This document shows positions 25,227 to 34,296 of a stretch of DNA of 64,000 nt, piece after piece. Where the stretch lies: the NCBI RefSeq assembly GCF_016924835.1, contig NZ_CP070480.1, positions 2,197,373 through 2,261,372 on the forward strand, given 5' to 3'. The DNA is from Rothia sp. ZJ932. Its GTDB lineage: Bacteria > Actinomycetota > Actinomycetes > Actinomycetales > Micrococcaceae. The notes beneath the pieces are model-generated. The model searched no databases. It had not been told where the DNA came from and was given only the letters and a program-made list of their open reading frames with translations. Positions within the stretch are counted from its first letter, which is position 1, and each line of letters opens with the position of its first letter. The translations under genes and the position numbers were made by a program.

Positions 25227-26054
25227 TTACTTCTCGAAGCACTCCACCAGAGCCTTAATCATGGCACCCATTCGCGAGCGCTCCGGCTGCACGGGGTCAA
25301 TCCCCTGCTCTTGCAAGGGCACCGAGGTTACCGACCCAACGCTTGCCACCACAGTTTTCTCACGTAGAGCCGCTACGAGTTCGGGCAGCTGCTCACGTTC
25401 GGTAGCATAACCCAAGAGCGCTTCGACCGCAGGGGCTGCCGTGAAAGTCAGTGCATCCACTCGACCGGCAATAATATCTTCAATTAGCCTGAAAACCGCT
25501 GGGAGATCTTCAGGCTCTTCCCAACGATGTGGTACCACAGTCATAAGTTGGGCACCGGCGTCCACTAGGCGCTGTTCTTGGGCAGCATCAGGCTTACCGT
25601 GCTGCTGTAAAAGGACGCGCTTGCCATCTACACCTACTTCAAGGGCAAGATCAACTAGGGCACGAGTAAGTTCCCCTCCTACTGCCATACCCGAGTCCTC
25701 AAATCCCAGGGAGCGCACAGCGCCGCGTCCTTTAGAACCTCGCACATAGAACGCGGAATCAGACAGGGCAGCACGCGCCTGCTCGCACAACCCAAAACTT
25801 TCAGCTGCTTCGAGCCACCCTTTTAGTCCGTAACCAGTAGTCACCAAAACCATGTGGGGCGGGTTATCAATGACCGTGCGAGTATCAGCTTTCAACTGCT
25901 CATCAGCATCAGTGGGCACAACGCGCACCGTAGGAGCGTAAATGACGCGCGCCCCCTTGCGCTCAAAGGCTTCCCCCTGCTCGACTGCACGGCGGGACGC
26001 GGTGACAGCAACAGTGATTCCTGCCAGGTGTTGCTCTCGTGGCTCAGCAGACAT
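25227..26054 (-). CDS. Uroporphyrinogen-III synthase family protein
   Basis: This 275-residue HemD-like protein should close hydroxymethylbilane to uroporphyrinogen III in haem or sirohaem synthesis. It shows the two-domain pattern: GITVAVTASRRAVEQ at the start, VLVTTGYGLKGW, KRVLLQQHGKPDA in the middle and ALTFTAAPAVEALLGY late. Actinobacteria also use such domains in regulators, but no DNA-binding extension is present here. The ATG at 26054 is chosen because AAGGAG precedes it. No other haem gene is adjacent. A parS site abuts the stop. Confidence 0.8.
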   Translation of the reverse strand: MSAEPREQHLAGITVAVTASRRAVEQGEAFERKGARVIYAPTVRVVPTDADEQLKADTRTVIDNPPHMVLVTTGYGLKGWLEAAESFGLCEQARAALSDSAFYVRGSKGRGAVRSLGFEDSGMAVGGELTRALVDLALEVGVDGKRVLLQQHGKPDAAQEQRLVDAGAQLMTVVPHRWEEPEDLPAVFRLIEDIIAGRVDALTFTAAPAVEALLGYATEREQLPELVAALREKTVVASVGSVTSVPLQEQGIDPVQPERSRMGAMIKALVECFEK

Positions 26055-26416
26055 GACACTCCTTGAAATAGGGGGTATATATACAGGATATCTTTTGGAT
26101 AAGCACCGCAGCAGGTTGTTACACAAGAAGTAACCAAAAGACCCATATCTACAGGTGAGGAATTATGGACTCAGGGCGAAAGAGGGAGCAAATATTCCTT
26201 ACGCGGGGAATCTGGATTACATCCCTCTACTCAGGGCGACCAACATCCACCAACCAAAAGGCAGTGAGTGGATGCCGGGGAACGTCTAGAACGCTTCAGC
26301 AAATCTGCTAAGAATCAATATCTCACTAGGTTAAACACAATTCATCATATGATGAATTGAGGAATATTCTACATCCGTAGAATATATCTTTTAGGGGGTG
26401 GGGAAATAACTAAGCT
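26055..26416. promoter_or_regulatory. Divergent intergenic region with two palindromes
   Basis: AATTCATCATATGATGAATT (26339-26358) is a perfect 20-bp palindrome. ATATTCTAC-ATCC-GTAGAATAT (26364-26385) is a second perfect inverted repeat. Both lie 32-78 bp before the TetR start and are likely operators for autoregulation. The remainder (26060-26330) holds no convincing gene. Confidence 0.6.
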
Positions 26417-27487
26417 ATGCTTAGATGCATGGCAGTGAAGAAAATATCAAAGACAACAAAGGGCAATGCCCATAAGGCTGGCAGAAGAGCAGGCGAAAGC
26501 GATACTCGTAACGACATTCTCAACGCTGCCAGCACCCTCTTTGCACGGCACGGATTCACCGGGACATCCATGCGCGCCATCGCCGCAGAGGCCAACGTAG
26601 ACCCCGCCCTGATTCGCCACTTCTTCACCAATAAAGACTCCCTATTTTCCGTACTTGTCGACAGCCACGCAAACAGGGCAAAGGATGCCATCACCACCCT
26701 TGACCTCTCCGACCTATCGGAAGCTGAGGCTATCATTTACACATATCTTCACCTGTGGAATTCTGATGATTTCAACCCCTTCCTCACAGGCCTCCTCCAC
26801 TCGGTCACCACCCCCACCGATGATGCTGAACAGTTCAAAGAAATCTTCTGGGACGTCTTCACAACAGGACCCCTCGATAACGCCGCCCGTAAGATAGACC
26901 CCATCGCATTCGCCCTAATGAGCTCTCAACTTTTAGGACTCGCAGTGGGGCGCTACCTTCTCAAGATGCCTCACATGACCGTACTGAGCAACGAGCGCAT
27001 CATCGAAGAACTCTCTCCCGTTATTCAGCAATACATAGACGGCACTTACCGCTCCCCCAGTGAGCGCACCTCTATGCAGCGTACCCCCAGCACAGAACAC
27101 CTCTCACTCACTCCCGATAAAGGCAGCGATTCCCATCCACCTCTCCAAAAGGATCCGGAGCCCTCAGACATCGAGGAAAAAGACACCCGGAAACCTACCA
27201 TCGAAAACGAGGTACTGTCTTTGAAAGAAGGCACCCCAGATGAAGCTCCTCAGGGTCTACACACGCTAACAGAGGATGAACTTCTTATCGCTGAAGAAAT
27301 TCCAGCGAATACCCCCTCAACACCGGCACTCCTAGAAGATGAAACTCAAGAACCAAACTTCTACACGCGTCCGGCGGTAGAAGGCGCCCATGAACCCACC
27401 CTCTTTGAAGAAGAACCCGCACCGACGAAGAACAAGCAGCAAAAAACCAGCAACGACCAAGAAGCTTTATTTGACACCCTCTTCTAA
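26417..27487 (+). CDS. TetR-family regulator with long acidic C-terminal extension
   Basis: The N-terminal 50 residues after a basic lead form a TetR helix-turn-helix (AASTLFARHGFTGTSMRAIA through DPALIRHFFTNKDSLFSVLV). A ligand domain runs to about residue 215, for a total of 356. The last 140 residues are unusual: disordered, rich in Glu, Pro, Thr and Ser, ending QEALFDTLF. TetR proteins are normally about 200 residues. An alternative ATG at 26426 is possible. Two palindromes precede the gene. The tail may mediate a protein contact; this is inference. Confidence 0.85.
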   Translation: MLRCMAVKKISKTTKGNAHKAGRRAGESDTRNDILNAASTLFARHGFTGTSMRAIAAEANVDPALIRHFFTNKDSLFSVLVDSHANRAKDAITTLDLSDLSEAEAIIYTYLHLWNSDDFNPFLTGLLHSVTTPTDDAEQFKEIFWDVFTTGPLDNAARKIDPIAFALMSSQLLGLAVGRYLLKMPHMTVLSNERIIEELSPVIQQYIDGTYRSPSERTSMQRTPSTEHLSLTPDKGSDSHPPLQKDPEPSDIEEKDTRKPTIENEVLSLKEGTPDEAPQGLHTLTEDELLIAEEIPANTPSTPALLEDETQEPNFYTRPAVEGAHEPTLFEEEPAPTKNKQQKTSNDQEALFDTLF

Positions 27488-27496
27488 GAAGCAGAA

Positions 27497-27530
27497 AGCC
27501 CCTGATGTTTCACGTGAAACATCAGGGGCT
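27497..27530. terminator. Terminator hairpin whose tip is a parS site
   Basis: A perfect 34-bp palindrome with outer arms AGCCCCTGA and TCAGGGGCT encloses parS. It follows the TetR stop by 9 bp and TTTC follows on the + side. Confidence 0.8.
27506..27521. other. parS site 2
   Basis: A perfect TGTTTCACGTGAAACA lies at the centre of the terminator after the TetR gene. Confidence 0.9.
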
Positions 27531-27798
27531 TTCGCGCACTAGAAACCAAAAATCACAAAAGTCACCGCGAATAAAAAACCAGAAAACGTGCTGAAAGAAC
27601 GCAAAAAGCCATCACAAAAACCCACCAACGACGACATAATAAAGCCAGCCGTACCGGCGCAACCCAGCACCTCATTTCACCGCCAAGAACCTCCCACATT
27701 CTAAGGGTGGCAATGTTTACGGCCTTTAGAAAGCCAATACCCACGCACCACGCCAATTGCGCATAACCATGAAGATCGCACCTTCTCTCTTAAGCGAT
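27531..27798. other. Intergenic stretch, no convincing gene
   Basis: A 64-codon minus-strand frame (27562-27756) has Trp- and Cys-rich, unnatural composition and is not called. Nothing else is seen. Confidence 0.4.
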
Positions 27799-28596
27799 TT
27801 ACTCCCACGTAGCACTGGCAGGATCCACCCCGTACACCTTGGCATTCGCATCAATAACCTCACGCAACCACCGCGCAAGACCAGGCTCACGCGCATCATA
27901 ATGCTCAGCAAACCGGACATCCGCAACATACATACAGCCCAATAACACCTGCTGAGCATGCGAACAGTTATAGTAACGGTTGATGGACGCACGGTGACGC
28001 TCCGCAAGCGCATTCGCCTCTTCAGAACCAGCAAGGACGCCCGCACGCTTAGCGCTCGCCGCATCAGCCTCTAACGCCTCAGTCTCAGACCGAGCACGTT
28101 GCCAGTCCTCATCAGTAAACCGAGCCGTATTACGCTGCGACTGGTTATAAGCATCGGTATTGCTCCAGCGCTTGCGGACCTCATCTGCATAATGCGCCTG
28201 AATTGCCTGAGCCTTTTCGGTGGCGGTCAAGTTCTTTTCTGACATATTCTCCTCCATCAGGTGATTGACGGTTTCCAAAACCGTCGTGAGATGAGAGATT
28301 TTGTCTTGTAGCAGCCGTTTTTGCTCCTGCAAGTGAGTGAGAGCTGAACGCTCACCATCAGCAAGGACGCACTGAATTTTCTCAAGTGAGAACCCCAACT
28401 CACGATAGACCAGGATGCGATGCAAACGATCAATATCGTCTGCACAATACACCCGGTAGCCGGCACTTGATCGTTCGTGCGGGGTCAGCAGACCCACCGC
28501 GTCCCAATGGTGCAGGGCTCGGACGCTCACCCCCACCAAGCGAGCGACCTCACCCACTGTGAGGTAATCATTAATCAGCCTGCGTGAATCTCTCAT
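27799..28596 (-). CDS. MerR-family regulator with TipAS ligand domain (TipA-like)
   Basis: This 265-residue transcription activator has an N-terminal MerR helix-turn-helix (LTVGEVARLVGVSVRALHHW), a coiled-coil linker of about residues 80-118 and a C-terminal TipAS domain (DEVRKRWSNTDAYNQSQ through RHRASINRYYNC) that in TipAL binds thiopeptide antibiotics. The internal start of the short TipAS form may be the ATG of EENMSEKNLT. The ATG at 28596 is chosen by homology. It lies only a few bases after the predicted transcription start, so the mRNA is probably leaderless, as no ribosome site is seen. Confidence 0.88.
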   Translation of the reverse strand: MRDSRRLINDYLTVGEVARLVGVSVRALHHWDAVGLLTPHERSSAGYRVYCADDIDRLHRILVYRELGFSLEKIQCVLADGERSALTHLQEQKRLLQDKISHLTTVLETVNHLMEENMSEKNLTATEKAQAIQAHYADEVRKRWSNTDAYNQSQRNTARFTDEDWQRARSETEALEADAASAKRAGVLAGSEEANALAERHRASINRYYNCSHAQQVLLGCMYVADVRFAEHYDAREPGLARWLREVIDANAKVYGVDPASATWE

Positions 28597-28605
28597 ACAA
28601 CCAAT

Positions 28606-28634
28606 CGTGGCACCTAACGTCGCGTCAGGGTCAA
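28606..28634 (-). promoter_or_regulatory. MerR/TipA-type promoter with operator in the spacer
   Basis: On the minus strand TTGACC (28634-28629) is followed after 19 bp by CACGAT. The spacer holds the near-palindrome CCTGACGCGACGTTAGG (28629-28613), close in form to known TipA operators. The long 19-bp spacer is the MerR hallmark and implies autoactivation. Confidence 0.6.
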
Positions 28635-28642
28635 GGATTGCG

Positions 28643-28705
28643 CGCCGAGAGGGCATTTTAGGACAGGTTTTCACCCTAAACCTATCCTAAAATGCACTCT
28701 CGGCG
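28643..28705. repeat. Long near-perfect inverted repeat after dnaB
   Basis: Two 28-base arms beginning CGCCGAGAGGGCATTTTAGG pair with two mismatches around a 7-base loop. It lies 12 bp past the dnaB stop and has no T run after it on the minus strand. Confidence 0.7.
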
Positions 28706-28717
28706 GTCGGGGAGAGA

Positions 28718-31363
28718 CTAGAAGTCGTCTCCACCGGAGTAGGAATCATGAGTCATATTCGCAAAACGCGAGTAGTGGCCCTGGAATGCCACCGCAATAG
28801 TCTTAGTCGGGCCGTTACGGTGCTTCGCCACAATCACATCAGCCTCACCAGCGCGCGGAGACTCCTTGTCATACACATCATCGCGGTGCAAGAGGACAAC
28901 CATATCCGCGTCCTGCTCAATGCTGTTATGAACAGTAATACCATTAGCGATGAAGTTATGGTGCCCCAGAACGGTAGCGTCAAAGACCTCCTCCTCACCG
29001 CAGTACTCAATCTCAACAATCGAATCCCAGAACAGGTCATTCACCGCCACCATATCAAGCTCAGCAGAATCAAGAAGAGTGGCTACCTGAGACAGTCTCG
29101 AGGGCGCAGGTGAGTTCTTGTAGTAGGCAGACCCACAATACTGAGAGACCATTTGGAACCCACGAGGAGTCATACCTTTTTCAGTAAGAATTCGTTTGAC
29201 ATCATCCCACACCTGGGAAGGGGCCGTGTCGACATTCGTATTGGACTTACACCCTTCGCTTTCGAGAACATCCAAAAGTCGTTTGCACTGTTCAGCACGA
29301 TTGCCAAACACAGAAATCTCACGCAAAAAACGCAGTTGTTCATCGCGTCCTGAAATATCTAGAGAGTAACCCGGGCGATACTCGCCCTTCAATGTAGTTT
29401 TGCGAACACGAGAATTGATGCCAAAACGCAACAGGAGAATAGAAAGCTGATCCACTAGCTCACGTGAAGTTGAGGAATAGTAGATACGCCCTGTTCGACC
29501 ATTCTTGTTCACAGTTACAGAACCATCAGTTGCCCACAGGTGCTGAATAAACAGAGCAATCTGACGTTTAGGCAGGGCATTTACTGACTCAGGGATAAAT
29601 TTTTCCCATGACCGCAGACCAAAAAGACCCACTTCATCCAGCCAAGAAGCCAAAGGATTACGTTTGCCGTGGGTAAGTCGATGGGGCGCAGGCAGACGCA
29701 AAGAAACACAACGGGCAGCTTCGTGCTCATCACGCACAGCTGTAATACCGAACTGCTTGAGGGCAGCGTCAGTCATTACCTTCAAATTATTTTCATCAAT
29801 AGACGCATACCGTATGGGCTGATGTTTTACAGCCGAACCATCGCCCAACATATGAGCCAGCAGGATGACCTGCTCATCGCTCCACTTCACGCGCTCTGAG
29901 GGGCCGTTTACATGGCGGGACACGCCAATGCGCTCGCCGACTTCTAGCTCGCCCAGCCCCTTCCACCCGCGGAAGGTAAAGAAGGGATGGTTAGCGGTTG
30001 CGCGCAGGGTCTTGCCGGACGCCGTAGTGAGGCGGTAGACCGGCTTTACACCGGTTGAGAAAACGTGGGTGAGGTGACGTTCCACGAAACGCATATCGTC
30101 ACCTAGAGACCACACAGGTACATCCTGAGCTCCGGCTGCGTAAAGCTCGCCCATAGTGGTTTCCGCGCCGGTGTCTGCCCTGAGAATACGAGTATCCGCG
30201 GTGAGGCAGCCCGATTCGCGAAGATCTGACACCATGGGTTTCTTGTCGGTGCGCTGCTCCGAACCACGGTTCAGCTGCGAAAGCGCGATGAGAGGAACCT
30301 CCAGTTCCTTCGCCATCAACTTCAGCGCACGGGAAAACTCCGAGACCTCCTGCTGACGAGATTCCACCTTCTTACCCGAGCTCATCAGCTGCAGGTAGTC
30401 CAGCACAATCAGCTGCAAGTTATTGCGCTGCTTGAGGCGGCGTGCCTTCGCGCGAATCTCCATCAGCGTCATATTCGGCGAGTCATCAATAAACAGGGGC
30501 GCGGCGTCCATCTTACCCATCGCCGTTGCCACCTTCGCCCACTGGGAATCATCCAGCGTACCCTTACGCAAATCAGATAAGTTCAAAGACGCCTCAGCCG
30601 AAAGTACACGCATAGCAATCTCATTACGGCTCATTTCCAACGAGAAAAAGACCGTTGCCATATTGTGCTTAATCGCAGCGGAACGAGCGATATCCAGAGC
30701 GAACGTACTTTTTCCCATGGCCGGCCTCGCCGCAATAACAATCATCTGACCTGCCTGCAAACCGGCGGTCAGCTCGTCGAGCTCGATGAAACCGGTGGGG
30801 ACGCCGTGAATGCCGTCGGGGCGGGCACCGTTAGCCTCGATTTCCTCAACCGTGGCATTCATAATCTCACCCAGCGGCGCATAGTCCTCGCTCTCGCGAG
30901 TATCAGCCACCTGGTAAATCTCAGCCTGCGCCTGATTTACCAAAGCATCGACCTCACCATCGCTCTCATAACCCAACTGCACAATCTTCGTACCAGCACT
31001 CACCAGACGGCGCAGCACGGCGCGCTCGCGCACAATCTCAGCATAAAACCCAGCATTTGCAGCAGTAGGCACCGAAGAAATCAAAGAGTGCAAATAGGGC
31101 ACACCACCCACTCGCTCAAGCTCCCCGCGCTTCTTCAACTCATCAGCCACCGTCACCGCGTCCGCAGGCTCACCGTGACCGTACAGCGAAATCACAGCCT
31201 CATAAATACTCTCATGGGCAGGCTTATAAAAATCAGTACCGCGCAGCACCTCAACAACATCAGCAATCGCGTCCTTCGACAGCATCATGCCGCCCAGCAC
31301 CGACTGCTCAGCCGCGTCATTATGCGGGGGTGTTCGAACAAACTCAGACTGATTTTCAGACAC
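28718..31363 (-). CDS. dnaB: Replicative DNA helicase DnaB containing an intein
   Basis: The precursor has 881 residues. The extein parts make a 453-residue hexameric helicase that unwinds DNA at the fork. The N-terminal domain begins near PPHNDAAEQSVLGGMML, the Walker A motif is ARPAMGKSTF, Walker B is LIVLDYLQLM, and the C-terminal SIEQDADMVVLLHRDD follows the intein. The GTG at 31363 is chosen because AAGGTGG precedes it. An ATG 16 codons upstream lacks a ribosome site. The gene lies near the rpsF-rplI operon as in other actinobacteria, but transcribed alone. Its 3' end is followed by a long inverted repeat. Confidence 0.95.
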   Translation of the reverse strand: MSENQSEFVRTPPHNDAAEQSVLGGMMLSKDAIADVVEVLRGTDFYKPAHESIYEAVISLYGHGEPADAVTVADELKKRGELERVGGVPYLHSLISSVPTAANAGFYAEIVRERAVLRRLVSAGTKIVQLGYESDGEVDALVNQAQAEIYQVADTRESEDYAPLGEIMNATVEEIEANGARPDGIHGVPTGFIELDELTAGLQAGQMIVIAARPAMGKSTFALDIARSAAIKHNMATVFFSLEMSRNEIAMRVLSAEASLNLSDLRKGTLDDSQWAKVATAMGKMDAAPLFIDDSPNMTLMEIRAKARRLKQRNNLQLIVLDYLQLMSSGKKVESRQQEVSEFSRALKLMAKELEVPLIALSQLNRGSEQRTDKKPMVSDLRESGCLTADTRILRADTGAETTMGELYAAGAQDVPVWSLGDDMRFVERHLTHVFSTGVKPVYRLTTASGKTLRATANHPFFTFRGWKGLGELEVGERIGVSRHVNGPSERVKWSDEQVILLAHMLGDGSAVKHQPIRYASIDENNLKVMTDAALKQFGITAVRDEHEAARCVSLRLPAPHRLTHGKRNPLASWLDEVGLFGLRSWEKFIPESVNALPKRQIALFIQHLWATDGSVTVNKNGRTGRIYYSSTSRELVDQLSILLLRFGINSRVRKTTLKGEYRPGYSLDISGRDEQLRFLREISVFGNRAEQCKRLLDVLESEGCKSNTNVDTAPSQVWDDVKRILTEKGMTPRGFQMVSQYCGSAYYKNSPAPSRLSQVATLLDSAELDMVAVNDLFWDSIVEIEYCGEEEVFDATVLGHHNFIANGITVHNSIEQDADMVVLLHRDDVYDKESPRAGEADVIVAKHRNGPTKTIAVAFQGHYSRFANMTHDSYSGGDDF
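28925..30208 (-). mobile_element. DnaB intein with LAGLIDADG homing endonuclease
   Basis: This 428-residue in-frame insertion begins with Cys (CLTADTRILRADTGAETT), ends with His-Asn and is followed by Ser, as needed for protein splicing. The B block is ATANHPFFT and the F/G blocks are FDATVLGHHNFIANGITVHN. Two LAGLIDADG-type motifs, LLAHMLGDGS and FIQHLWATDGS, mark a homing endonuclease. It interrupts the helicase after DLRESG, the same site used by the mycobacterial DnaB intein. The middle part is visibly more AT-rich than the extein, which suggests transfer. Both endonuclease motifs keep their acidic residue. Confidence 0.93.
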
Positions 31364-31483
31364 GAAAGCCACCTTGGATAGGGAAAAGAACCGGTTTCTA
31401 TTATCCCCCATTCTTCAGCATCGCATGGAGTCTAGGGGGTTTATACTGAGCATAAGTAGTTCATCGCACCCAAGGAAGAAAAG

Positions 31484-31813
31484 ATGAAATCCACACCCAA
31501 CACTCTCATCGTCTGGATTTCAGCGGTGGCAGCAACAGTCAGCGTTCTCATAGTTGTTTTGACCACAGCGACCCTTGACTACGGGTCGCCCCTTACCCCT
31601 CTCATCGAAATATTCAGTGTGCTGGGCAACGTATCCTACATACTCTTAGCATTTGCACTGCTACCACTGATTAGCAAAATCTTTCGAGGCGAAGGTTCTG
31701 CCTCAGAGACCCGCACCGCGTGGGTTGCTCCTTTAGTAGCCACAGGGGTGCTGGTTGCTGTGTGCATACCGGGCATCATTCTTCTTTCTCTCAACTCGCC
31801 GGTAGCGTTCTAG
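31484..31813 (+). CDS. Small integral membrane protein
   Basis: This 109-residue protein has three hydrophobic segments (about residues 8-28, 45-65 and 82-103) with short polar loops. AAGGAAG lies 6 bp before the ATG. It is followed after 10 bp by a second protein of the same size class, so they form an operon. No family is recognised. Confidence 0.75.
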   Translation: MKSTPNTLIVWISAVAATVSVLIVVLTTATLDYGSPLTPLIEIFSVLGNVSYILLAFALLPLISKIFRGEGSASETRTAWVAPLVATGVLVAVCIPGIILLSLNSPVAF

Positions 31814-31823
31814 GAGGCACACC

Positions 31824-32147
31824 ATGAGTAACTACACCAGCACATCCGCCCCGACGACAGGACGCACCCTCGGGCTTCTCGGAATCATTTTCACCCTCAT
31901 CGCCGTGCTCGTGATCTGGGTAGTCACCCTCGCGCCCCTCTTTGACCCTGAAAGTGAAATGTGGCTGTTCGTCTCGATCATCTTAATGCCCTCTGCCCTG
32001 CCGGGTTACATGATGCTGATACTCGCCGCAGGTAAGGGATACCGCAGTACACTCGCCAAAATCTGCGCACTCGCAGTGCCCCTCACCGCGGGACTACTGG
32101 GGCTTATGCTCCTTTGGTTCATCTTACCTAGCATCAGCATTCTCTAA
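31824..32147 (+). CDS. Small integral membrane protein, partner of the preceding gene
   Basis: This 107-residue protein has a short Ser/Thr-rich N-terminus and three hydrophobic segments. The ATG is preceded by AGGAGG at 6 bp. The pair may form a hetero-complex. This is inferred only from spacing and similar topology. No family is recognised and no terminator hairpin is obvious. Confidence 0.75.
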   Translation: MSNYTSTSAPTTGRTLGLLGIIFTLIAVLVIWVVTLAPLFDPESEMWLFVSIILMPSALPGYMMLILAAGKGYRSTLAKICALAVPLTAGLLGLMLLWFILPSISIL

Positions 32148-32911
32148 CCTCACCCGTCTTTAAATACCACCGGGCAATCTCCGTTCATTCTGCTGGGTGC
32201 AGTGAACAAAAAGTGAATCACTCCCAAACAAACCTCAACACCTTTACCAGCTTGAGGGGCATCTTTCACCAAGGACTGAATCTTCGAATTTATCTAGCAC
32301 TGCGACTAATCTAACCTCATCCGGGAGGTACATATTTTTGTAAAGTTACTGATGATACCTTTCAGTCGCCAGAGGCAACCCACCGATTCGCTGTATGAAT
32401 CAGATGGACGATACAGGGAAAAATACTCCTTGAAGTCCTGGAATGAGTGACTCATCCTACTCAAACAAGCACTAAAGATACTTGGCTCGCTGGCGATTGA
32501 TGGAATACTAATTCTTCAAGCAAACGCAAACGTACTGGTTTTACGCTTCAAATAATCTGCACATTATCCAGTCAACCATTTGCGATAACGAGCCAACTTC
32601 CAGGAGCTAAACATAACTACCTTCAAAGCTCACGGCTTAGAGAAAGCTGACGTATTTTCACGCGGTATACAGGCATCGGCTGAGGTCGTATAGTGGGTGT
32701 TTTCGGTGGTACGCGGGTTGGTGTTTTTGAACCACAGGGAACCCCTTATGAACTAAGATCTCTAGCCCGGTTGCACGCTGATATAGCAATGACCCTTCCT
32801 ATTGGCTGAGATTACTTGGTCGAAGATTTAACTCTCATTGTGCCAATAGTAGGGCCATTGTCTCGATTGGTGTGGGGCTTTTAAATAAGCTTCCTAGCAG
32901 CTAGTAATAAA
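32148..32911. other. Gene-free stretch with interrupted coding frames
   Basis: Two plausible + strand relics are visible. One runs from 32352 to 32555 with an in-frame TGA at 32448. The other runs from a GTG at 32693 to 32884 with an in-frame TGA at 32807 and reads GVFGGTRVGVFEPQGTPYEL early on. Neither is recognised. No RNA gene is seen. Confidence 0.4.
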
Positions 32912-34276
32912 TTATTCTGAGGCTCTCACCCCTGCATAGCTTCCAGTTACTTTCTGCACTGCATATCGAACCACTCTCTCCAATGGACCATGTGCAAAGA
33001 AAGCAAACCAGCACACAGAAAACAGTAAAAACACTCCAGCAGTAGTCCAAAAGAACCACGGGACCCTTACAACACCGCCAGGACCCACCATAATAAAGAC
33101 TGATAAGACGTGCAAAGAATAAACCGTCAGTGGCATAGTGCCCAAAGCCACTATTGGTAAAGCTAGCCAACGCAGCCTAGCAGCGACCATCAGACATACC
33201 GATACCACGACTAGAGCGAGCCCCCCCGAGCCCATAATCTCAAGAGTTCCACCAGCGTGAGGTTCAGAGGCGATCCAAACTGCAAGGATTGTAGGTACCA
33301 GATCTGGCTCAACCAGACGTTCGCCTACTTCGGACCATTGGTTTATTATCTCCTCTTCTGATTCACCCTTTTTCTTATCGAGATCTTCCTTAGATCCTGT
33401 TAAAGTACAGCCAATATACGCTTTATCGAAACGCTCACATTCGTACTTCGTGAAGTCAAAGTCTTCAGATGGAACGGTCTCAGGTGGAACGTCCTCAGCA
33501 GAATATAGTTCCTTCTTCTGTTCCGCAGTTATAGGTGAAGAACTGGAGTCAGCAAAACTCATCAGACCTGGCAACATGATGCCAAGGACAAGAGCAAGCC
33601 CAGAGCTCAACACCATAAGCCCCACACCCGCACCAGCTAGCTTCGCAAGAACTTGAAAACTTCCTAAATCCAGACGTCCCACATACATCCCTAATAGCAT
33701 CAACGATGTCCATGCAGCAGGAGAATAGATTGATTGGAAAACTAAAGCGTAGCCAAAACCGTTACTGGGCATTAGAGTCTGAGTCACAGCAATCAGAGGC
33801 GGACCGATAACCATGATACCGGCAGACCACCACAAGAGCGCTCGTGAGGTAGCTGTTACGAAAGGCAACATCACCATATACAAAGCCCCGTAGAGCGTAA
33901 GAATCACCATTATAGAGGTGCCGAGCGATTCCAGTAAAAGACCAAAGCCGAAGATAATGATCCCGCGAATCATGAGGTTGATTCTAGCGGTAGTTACCGC
34001 CTCAGCGCTCTTTGTTTTCCACGCTGCTTTAGTCATCAAAGAGATTGATACCCCAGCAAGCAAAGCGAAGAGCAAAGATGGGTGCCCATGAACTATGGCG
34101 TTATAGCTCTGTACATCAAACAGTGAAAAAACATCAGCTGTAGGGTAAGTATGTGCAGCAATCATACCGATAATTGCAAGCCCGCGTGCCAAGTCAAGAC
34201 CCGCAAGGCGTGGTGCGGCCCCTAAGCGAGCTAACCTGCTGAAAACCGATGAGGATGGTATCTGTCCTATTGTCAT
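32912..34276 (-). CDS. Multi-span membrane protein, heparan-alpha-glucosaminide acetyltransferase / DUF418 type
   Basis: This 454-residue integral membrane protein has about ten hydrophobic segments. The start GLDLARGLAIIGMIAAHTYP and the following HGHPSLLFALLAGVSISLMT are typical of the acyltransferase-like DUF1624/HGSNAT group, and the C-terminal three segments resemble DUF418. A charged, Glu-rich extracytoplasmic loop of about 80 residues (about 245-325) is inserted in the middle, with two Cys that could pair. A near-consensus DtxR/IdeR box lies against the start codon, so it is probably iron-repressed. The true substrate is unknown. Modification of a siderophore or cell-wall glycan is a guess. 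Confidence 0.8.
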   Translation of the reverse strand: MTIGQIPSSSVFSRLARLGAAPRLAGLDLARGLAIIGMIAAHTYPTADVFSLFDVQSYNAIVHGHPSLLFALLAGVSISLMTKAAWKTKSAEAVTTARINLMIRGIIIFGFGLLLESLGTSIMVILTLYGALYMVMLPFVTATSRALLWWSAGIMVIGPPLIAVTQTLMPSNGFGYALVFQSIYSPAAWTSLMLLGMYVGRLDLGSFQVLAKLAGAGVGLMVLSSGLALVLGIMLPGLMSFADSSSSPITAEQKKELYSAEDVPPETVPSEDFDFTKYECERFDKAYIGCTLTGSKEDLDKKKGESEEEIINQWSEVGERLVEPDLVPTILAVWIASEPHAGGTLEIMGSGGLALVVVSVCLMVAARLRWLALPIVALGTMPLTVYSLHVLSVFIMVGPGGVVRVPWFFWTTAGVFLLFSVCWFAFFAHGPLERVVRYAVQKVTGSYAGVRASE

Positions 34277-34277
34277 A

Positions 34278-34296
34278 ATTGGTTAGCCTAACCTAA
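34278..34296. promoter_or_regulatory. DtxR/IdeR iron box
   Basis: ATTGGTTAGCCTAACCTAA compares with the consensus TTAGGTTAGGCTAACCTAA, with a near-perfect core GGTTAGCCTAACC. It starts one base upstream of the acyltransferase-like start codon on the minus strand, where a bound repressor would block transcription. Confidence 0.8.

Noticed and set aside
26165..26311. 48-codon frame with GAGG upstream
   Set aside because: The translation is Arg/Ser/Thr-rich without structure and lies in the regulatory interval before the TetR gene.
27562..27756. 64-codon minus-strand frame
   Set aside because: Trp/Cys/Arg-rich translation, no ribosome site and no recognisable family.
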